From Odiellus spinosus (lineage: Eukaryota > Arthropoda > Arachnida > Opiliones > Phalangiidae): DNA of 64,000 bases. The stretch lies in assembly GCA_963920705.1 (NCBI GenBank), contig OY987231.1:16159024-16223023 (forward strand), read 5' to 3'. Positions within the stretch are counted from its first letter, which is position 1. Every line of letters begins with the position of its first letter. The notes under the pieces are model-generated. The model ran no database searches, had not been told where the DNA came from, and was given only the letters and a program-made list of their open reading frames with translations. Positions 56,321 to 64,000 of this stretch are shown one piece after another. The translations under genes were made by a program, and so were the position numbers.

Positions 56321-56375
56321 GAGGAAGAAGGCTTTCTGGGTTAAATATAGCTGCTGGAATCGTCTTGGTTTGATT
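56321..56375 (-). CDS. CA8: CA8-like carbonic-anhydrase-related protein, internal exon
   Basis: This 55-bp exon on the minus strand lies between ATATTTTTAG and GTAAGTAATC. It encodes NQTKTIPAAIFNPESLLP plus one base, phase 1, which joins exactly to the exon at 39121-39233 to give ...ESLLPHPSLRDFW.... The TKTIP...FNPxxLLP wording is the segment that directly precedes the YxGSLT block in CA8-type proteins, so order, phase and sequence agree. The intron between the two exons is 17,087 bp (39234-56320). Earlier exons of the gene should lie to the right and were not found within the window. Confidence 0.85.
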
Positions 56376-58974
56376 CTAAAAATATATGAAGAAATAAAAT
56401 CGAGTTAATAAACCAATTGAAATTTGAAAAAGCCTCCGAAACAAATATATATTTCCTCCGAAACTTCTTCCAGACGGCCTACCGCCATCTATAACACCGG
56501 GTTTATACTATGTTTGTTAAGGGGGTCGTTCATAAATTACTATATCTTGTTTTGAATTTTATGAATATTACCCAGAACCCTTTTGTCACAGGCTCACAAC
56601 TTGAAATAATGTCACAACACATTACATCATATTATTCGAATATGGTTATCTAATTATTGGGAAAGATTCATTAATAATCTAGGTATAAGACTCTATCTTT
56701 AACAATACCATTTTTGTTGTCGCATATTTAATTTTTTTAATTAAAACTAATTAGGTATTATGACCAAAATTCTGATTAAATGTAACTTATGGAAGGCGAT
56801 CTTTATAGACTTAAACCCACAACACTTTATGGATTGCCTCCTCACCAACCACACTAACTATAATCAAAAATAAATACAAATTCAAGGCTAGCTTTAGCAA
56901 ATATTGGAACTTTCATACGACCTGTTTACAAAAGCAATTGGATTATATTCCGTTTTTATTAGGACTGATAATGTATACGTTCCTAATTAGGTGTTGAGTG
57001 ACATGACCTTAATGAAGCTCAACAATTATTTAACGGCAAGTCCTTGAATTTTCACAAAACTTTATATAATTACTTGGTGTTTTGCGCGTGCGTAGGATAT
57101 ATTGAGAACGGGTGTACAACTGTTCTAACACGTCTACCGTCGATAACTATAAATTACACTAGAATATGTCGAGCGGTTAATCACTTTTACTCGATTACGT
57201 AACTAAATAAACAGCTTTCTGGTAATTTTAAATACGTATTTGGTTATGTTAAATTACTAACCACTTCAGGACAATCGTAGCTAAGGGCTTTTGTACACCG
57301 ATTAAGTGAAGTGATTGACCCCTTGGAATATGTATCTTAATTGAACCATATACTAATTAAGGTTTATTAATCCAAAAGTTTATTATTATCTTTAGTCTTT
57401 GTAATACCTTTTAATTTTAATATAAAGCTACTCCTTGGTTGCTGTTTAGACTGTTCCTTTTAGCACAAATTGTTTCCACGAGGACAATGTGGTTAAAAGT
57501 TGAGGTTAATTTATACCCAATGCTAAACATCATAGGGGAAAATGTAGTCATTTCTACCTCCTCTTGAATAATATTGTTTTAACTTTCCACTCCTTATTCT
57601 ATATTCTCTCTGCTGTCAATAACCTTATAAACGTTAACTATAGAGACGCTAACGCCATCTACAAATAATTTCCTTAACTACCTTTCCAAAAAAAAAGCTG
57701 AAAAAATTTAGTTTCATGAACTAAAGAGCACAAACCGCGTAATAAAGCCAATTCAAAAGACCACGTCCATTCTAATAAAAAACACAATACCAAAATTTAC
57801 ATACGTATCTTGCTTTGTTTTAAATTTTTTAAAACAAACAACGAACGAAGTTTAAAAAACCTAAATTAAAAATAAAATCTTTTATCACGTTTTGTCATTT
57901 TTTTACTTATTCTGTGTCGCACGTATCTTTTAATAAAGCTTCAAACATTTGGAAACACTTTGGTCTACACATGTAGAATAGGGCCACAAACACAAATGTA
58001 AATTAAAATGAACCTAACCCTCATCCCACCTCCATTCAATGGGTCTTTTTTTCCCCCAAAGGGCCGCTAGCCCCGTCAAAAAATGGGTTGAATAGGTTGA
58101 AAAGGTATCACGCCCAAATTTTAATTTGCGAGAGTAACGGGTTACGTTTTCCTTATTAATTTTAGGACCCGTAGCCGACGCGAGTGGAAAATTGATATTG
58201 TTATATAACACTAGTTGGATTAATCTAACATAGTGGATTAAATGGGCTCGAAGAATTAGATCTGTTTTAGGAGGAAGTGAGGGTGAATGGGGTATTTCTT
58301 TTTTTAATTGAATATAGAGAGGTTTGGGGCGTAAACGTAATAAAAAATAATAACCAAAAGTACATTTATACCCGATGATAATCCCGAAATAAAATTAGTG
58401 ATATCTATACTCGTATTCTAAAGCTATTTGCATCGAATACCTTTTTTTCTAAGAGGACTAACGAATTGTGTATAAATCCGCCTATGTTTTGGCAACTATG
58501 CGAACTGTTTTAGAATCAAATTGTATCTGATATGAATATTACATATGTTACGATATCAAGGCACTGGTTATTTATTACTTAGGTTATTATACGTATGTTA
58601 ATTCGTGGTGTAATTTGAATTTGTTTTTGCATACAACTGGTTGTTTGTTTATATTGCGCAGTTGCGAATGAATCTGCGTCCAAAAGCAAAAATAAAATGG
58701 GTTTAATTCAAATTTCGGTCTTAAATTACGTGATAAAAATAATATAATATTTTAATTTCGCTTTGCTTCCACTTTAATTAGAATAATTAAACTTATATCG
58801 TCATTCTTCTTTTTATTAAATTTAAAGGCAATTAAACAACACGTTACACATGTAGTTTAAATTCTATGTCAAGTTTTTCTTAGTTGTTAAATTTTTATTC
58901 TCCTAAAACAATTAGAATTTCAATGGTTAGATTTTTTGATTTTTTTTAAATAATTGATAATATTAGTTAGAGTA
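56376..58974. other. Host DNA, probably intronic
   Basis: 57170-57325 is a likely copy of the ACGTAATC/GTACAG family. No further exon recognised. Confidence 0.4.
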
Positions 58975-59660
58975 TTTATTATTCAATTTTAAATAATTTA
59001 TAACTTTACTTCGAACATTTATTAATCAATTTTAAATATTTGATAATTTTAGTTCCAAAATTTATTAATCAATTTTAAATATTTGATAATTTTAGTTCGA
59101 AAATGTATTAAACAATTTTAAATAATTGATAATTTTAATTAGAATATTTACTATTAAATTTTGAATAATTGATAATTTTAGTTCGAATATTTATAAATAA
59201 ATTTTAAATATTTGATCATTTTAGTTCGAAAATTTATTAATCAATTTTAAATATTTGATAAATTTAGTTCGAATATTTATTATTTAATTTTAAATAATTG
59301 ATAATTTTAATTAGAATATTTACTATTAAATTTTGAATAATTGATAATTTTAGTTCGAAAATTTATTAATCAATTTTAAATAATCGATAATTTTAGAAGA
59401 TTTATTATTCAATTTTAAATAATTGATAATTTTAGTTCGAATATTTATTATTCAATTTTAAATAATTGATAATTTTAATTAGAATATTTACTATTCAATT
59501 TTAAATAATTGATAATTTTAATTAGAATATTTACTATTTAATTTTGAATAATTGATAATTTTAGTTAGAATAATTATTATTCAATTTTAACTAACATATA
59601 ATTTTAGAATATTTATTATTAAATTTTAAATAATTGATCTTTTTAATTATAATTGATCAT
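58975..59660. repeat. AT-rich 43-60 bp tandem repeat
   Basis: About 14 diverged units built on TTCAATTTTAAATAATTGATAATTTTAGTTCGAATATTTATTA. Variants with TTAGAATATTTACTA alternate with TTCGAAAATTTATTAA types, which suggests a higher-order two-type pattern. Confidence 0.85.
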
Positions 59661-60390
59661 TTTATAACATTTAATATTTAATAGCCACGCGACGTGATGA
59701 CGTAGTATTGCGGGAAATTTATTTAAAAATTGAAAATGGCGATTATAAAATGTATTTTTACTGTTGTGGTAATTTTTCTCTATAAATATTTTTTAAAGAT
59801 CTTTCGGAAAATGAAATTAAGCTTCCATTTACAGTTAATCTCTAAAATGTCACCTTAAAATTGTGTAAATATTATTTTATGAAAGCTGTTTCTCTTTGAA
59901 ATCAATTTTGGCATAGAAATAAGTAGCTATTTTTGATTTCTTCCAACGTGAATATTTCCTACTTTACTAGAATTTTAGTGAAATATTTTTTTAAAAATTC
60001 TAAAACAAACTCTATATACTCGCGGCGGTGGCGTTAACATCGTTAAAAAATTCGCGTACACCGTTTAAAACGATTCTACAAATTACTTCTATAATTCTAT
60101 AGCTATAGGGCCCCCTAAGTTATTAGGTATTCAAAAGAGAATCCGTTCCTCGCATTCGAAATAATACGAAATACGTGATCGGCGGTACTGACCATCACTC
60201 GCTCTGATTCACCTTCGCCGCCTTAAGAGAGTCGGAACAGCCCGATGACCGACGATTCATTTTCTAATTTCGAGCTATTAATATTAAAAATGAACCCCCC
60301 ACCCGGGGGTCTTTTGAAGGAATACTTAAATCACTGAGGAAGTATTTTTATTTAAGTGTATATTAACCTTTACCAATATTTAAAACGATG
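59661..60390. other. Host DNA, no gene seen
   Basis: 59680-59720 shares CACGCGACGTGATGACGTAG with the dispersed repeat at 21855-21990. Confidence 0.35.
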
Positions 60391-60826
60391 AGTTATGTTC
60401 ACACTAGCAACTTTGAAATCGTTTTCAAACCGTTTCGAATGTTAAAATTGATTTTTTAACCAAATATTTCCATTCTTTGACAAACAATCTTTACAGTTGA
60501 CCTCAAAATTTTGAATTTTGACCTTTCCAAAACCATTGAAAACGGTTTAGGAACACATAAGCTACGGTCACACTAGCATTTCCTAATCGATTTGAAACGA
60601 TAAAATCAAACCGATATTCAAATCGTCAGGAATCGTTTTAAGCCTCACGTGTTCGCGCATTATCTATCGGTTGTTGATGCCGAATCGGTATGAAACTGGT
60701 TCCCGAAGCAGTTTCGAGAAATCGAATCAAATCGATTCGAGAAAAGACGGTTTCCTGTTCACACGACTCTAGTGAAACGTTTTGAAACGGTTTAAATCAA
60801 TTCCAAGGCCTAGTATGAACGCGGCT
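60391..60826. mobile_element. TTCACACTAG-type MITE, two abutting copies
   Basis: Two units, 60391-60560 and 60560-60826, share the boundary AAGCTACGGTCACACTAGC. The second is the inverse of 52871-53166. Confidence 0.65.
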
Positions 60827-62689
60827 AATTTCTAACAAAAAAATATGTCGGAAATTCTAGTTTTGTCCGAAGAAGGGTTGGTTTGTTGACAAAATAAACT
60901 ACGAAACAATTTTTCGACTTTTCGATAGATAAGAGTATTAGTTCTAAAATTTTGAATATATCATACTTAATAATTAATTAACACAAGCGGAGTTTTCTAA
61001 TTATTTTAAATTTTCCTAATTTAAAGACCCGAAAAACTTGTAGAAAAATAATTAAGCCTTTTAAAAGTGAAATATAAATTGGAAATTTTTTTCTGTTTGT
61101 TTTTGAACAATCATTTAGTGTCTCCCACTTTAAAAATCCTTGTCCGGTTGATTTTAAGTATCCCTTTGAACGATAGCACCGTGGCGGACCCCGGTTCTTA
61201 TAGTCATTGGCGTGTTAAACATACGCTTTCGAAGTTTTGTGCTCTCGTGTGTCAAAAACCTATAGCAATAAAATTTTAAATCTCGCTCGTGGCAAGGATG
61301 TATTCAAATTTGTATACAGGGACGAGGGTTGTAATTAAGCAAATTGCGTGTATCTTCGTAATTATAGGTTTTTGTACTGGCAAAATTATAGGGGATTGGA
61401 GATTAGTGTTGTTTAACACCGTGTTACGGGGTTGCGCCAGTATATGATTTAGAATAGGCTCGCTATTTTCACTATTTAATGTTCTAACTAGCCAACTTTT
61501 ATTTCGTATCGTATATGTATTATTTTACAATATCTACACCTATCGAGACTTTATAAAATGTAAGACATGTAGACCTTGGGAAAATTAGGGGTAAATTGCA
61601 GGAAAAATCTAAAAAATGCGGGAAAAAAAAAAAAAAAAAAAATTGCGCCAAAAATTGTGTATAAGTTTTTCCCCAAATTTTGAAAATATTTTTTTTTCCT
61701 GCAATATTTTCACAATTTTTTTGTTTTGCCCAATTGTAGACGCAAATCCCTGAGTAATTGTAATATTGTCTCAGAATGGCATGGGTAGCAATCTATACCT
61801 GAAATAAGAATTGGTCCGCATCAAAATTCGGGTATAACGAAGAGAGTTTCGTTTATTAAGCGAAAGACCAAATTTTTTGCGAGTGAAAGTGAAACAAGCA
61901 TTTTGTTCCAGTGAGAATTTTATTTTTTATTTTATCATCTTAGGGGAGTTTTTGTTTTTCCATTTGCCACGGTGAAAATTAGCCTTAGTCGAACTTTACA
62001 CCGTAATTATTTATACCACGAAAATTCAAGATAGTAGGCCAATATATCTATTGATGTAATTTTCCAAGACTCTTCACCATACACGTAAAACACCAGAGTT
62101 TGAAAACGATTAATATTTTTTGGGTGGAAATCAGTTTTATCAAAATGGTACCACGCCCATAGGCCCATAAGGCGACGAGATCACGAACTATAGCCTCCGA
62201 AAGAAAAAAAAAAAAAACTCAAAATAAATCTTGGCTACTTTCAAAATGGCCAGGTCCGAATATTAAAAAGTTTCAACTCTCGTTTCACGCGGAGAGCCGC
62301 GCAACGCTCGGCTAAAAAAAGATCTTTAATTGTTCCAAGCTTCGCCGCTTATCGAAAGATATATTTTTTTAATGTACAGCGCGCTTCGGGAATTAATTTA
62401 GAAGTCCTAGTTTTTTTATTTCATCATGGACCTTATCATTTTTCAAGCGAGCTCTTTTACTGTTAAGCGAAAAAGTATGATTTACAGGCGGTAGTGGAGA
62501 TTTTGGGGAGGTTAGCCCGCGAGTATTCGTGAAAAATTCTAATAAGGAACCAAAATAAAAATAATTTATTTAGGTTTCGCGAAAAAAGGCGGACTTTTTA
62601 TCTTTCATTTGAATCTGGTAATCTTTCAACGGGATGCGAAATTTATGCCTTTACTTTTAGCTTAATTGCTTCGGGAAAATAGTTAATGT
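60827..62689. other. Host DNA, no gene seen
   Basis: A-runs near 61623-61641 and 62203-62217. A 70-codon open frame at 61067-61279 has no motif. Confidence 0.35.
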
Positions 62690-63050
62690 GAGGGGGGTTG
62701 ATTACTCCGTGTATAATCGGTGTATATTTTGGCTGAAATAATTACGTAATCGCTCTGTAATCATTTTTACAAAACTTGGTCAGGCGTAATCAGCGTAGTC
62801 ATTTTATAATTAACGTAATCACATCGTAATTGTTACGTAATCGCGGTAGTCGCCGTAATCACAACGTAATCGCCGCGTAAACATCGTATAGTTGCTGCGT
62901 AGTCGGTACGTAAACACCTTTGTCGAGTAATCACCGTAGACACCGAGTAATCGCTTGCGTAATCATTGAAGTGTCCGTAATAATTTACCTAATCAGTGTG
63001 ATCACTGATTACGTAGTCAGTGTAAAGATAAATGAAGAGTGATCAGCCCC
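62690..63050. repeat. Degenerate array of CGTAATC words (longest ACGTAATC-family locus)
   Basis: GTAATC or GTAGTC/GTAAAC follows a C or A more than 15 times at irregular 10-25 bp spacing, ending in AATCAGTGTGATCACTGATT, a perfect 20-bp palindrome (62990-63009). The ends GGGGTTGATTAC and AGTGATCAGCCCC are inverse. Confidence 0.65.
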
Positions 63051-64000
63051 CTCGAGTTAATGTGATCTCTGGAACATGACCGGGTACAAATAAACTAAGA
63101 TTATTTTGGTAATTTTAAGTTAAAACTGAAGATTCTCTTTAAAAGGGTTCATTTACGTGGGTAAACACGAAGAATAGCTTCAAAAATATATCCAATAGCT
63201 ACTTAAACCCCACCGCTGTTTTACCGCTACCGGTAATCCGATGGTAAATTCGCAGTTTTGGTTTTGAGATTCCTCTTCGTGGTCCAACCGTAGTAAACGG
63301 ACCCTGATTTTATACACTTGGAAGGTATTTAATTTCAGTACTAGGCAGTGATTAAGTTTTTAAATATTTTAATAGTAGTTAGCCCATCGGCTAACGTGTT
63401 GTAGACGTTGTAAACTTTTTTAACGGTCTATGTTTTGATACTTTTAATGTATTTGTCTATTTTAACGCGGAAGTGGCGTATTTAGGGGGTGGGGGTGCCA
63501 AACCCTCTAGAAACGCCACTGTAACGCTGTCATAATTGATTAAAAATAGATCTTCATTATCAGTTTAATGGTAAAGGTAATCATATTTTAAACATAAATA
63601 TTTTTTTCTAAATTTAGGCTTAAATAACTTTGTATGTCTAATGTTGGAATACCGTTAACACTAGGGTCCCTCGACAATTTAAAAACCAAGACCCCTAAAA
63701 GCGTTGTTCATATGGGCCCCTCAAGAGTTTTTATCCCTCCCTGTATATTGACACGCGTGTTACCATTACTGGTAAAAGTAACCAATTGAGTGCTCCATTT
63801 TCCTTCGATCATCAAGAACCATTCGTTTTCTTCCGTATAGAATCGAAAATCTTTAAATTCCCAATTCACTATTCCGCCCTCTAGCTCTCTCAAGGATGAG
63901 TCTAGGTAAAAAGTCTAGGTTTTTTTTGGTAAACAACCTCTAGACATTGTTTAAAACCTGGAAATAACTTTCGGTCCCTGCATTGATGTTAAGTTTTCTG
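63051..64000. other. Host DNA with one exon-like open stretch
   Basis: On the minus strand 63914-63708 is open for 68 codons after an AG. It contains GGIVNWEFKDFRFY and EENEWFLMIEGKW and ends in TGA. The upstream acceptor is purine-rich and poor, so it could be a terminal exon, a retro-fragment or chance. A small CAGTGGCGTA-type remnant pair (AGTGGCGTATTT ... AAACGCCACT) sits at 63471-63522. Confidence 0.3.

Noticed and set aside
62690-63050. CRISPR-like array of repeated words
   Set aside because: Words are short, degenerate and irregularly spaced, with no unique equal-length spacers, in a eukaryotic setting.

Overview
The window looks like a piece of an AT-rich invertebrate (non-vertebrate metazoan) nuclear genome. 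Long non-coding stretches, many palindromic MITE-like repeats and minisatellites, and short exons bounded by GTAAG/AG splice sites all point that way. Host coding content is small. Two minus-strand exons (56321-56375 and 39121-39233) join in phase and match a carbonic-anhydrase-related protein of the CA8 type, with a 17-kb intron between them. A degraded, intron-containing THAP-domain / DDE_Tnp_4 transposase lies at 115-1186.

The centrepiece is a complete virus-like integrated element at 22073-33699 (11,627 bp), flanked by a perfect 6-bp target-site duplication (TTCCTG). It has AG...CT ends and terminal inverted repeats of about 850 bp (left) and 1,020 bp (right). The plus strand carries a tightly packed, partly overlapping Polinton/Maverick (adintovirus-like) gene block. 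In order this is: A32-like packaging ATPase, two small conserved structural or core-type proteins, RVE integrase with a chromodomain, penton-like minor capsid protein, PX-like minor protein, double-jelly-roll major capsid protein, and adenain-like cysteine protease. I see no protein-primed DNA polymerase B, and no room for one.

The left 3.3 kb of the element, read divergently on the minus strand, is an accessory region. It holds a single-BIR IAP-like protein, a 61-residue protein resembling the PP1/eIF2alpha-binding core of PPP1R15 (GADD34), and two diverged copies of a 63-residue single-span membrane protein on either side of them. It also has exon-like open stretches I cannot name. A TATA box at 26206 precedes the plus-strand block. 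The reading I favour is a capsid-encoding transposon/virus that carries a counter-defence module and must borrow a polymerase.

Layout: 1-1200 THAP transposase relic; 2075-2692 nested MITEs; 2.7-18.8 kb mostly non-coding with small repeats; 18.84-20.52 kb 24-bp minisatellite; 22.07-33.70 kb Polinton-family element; 33.7-64 kb intron or intergenic DNA with the two CA8-like exons and at least six dispersed palindromic repeat families. If the 3' exon of the CA8-like gene lies left of the window, the element sits antisense inside one of its introns. I could not find that exon here.
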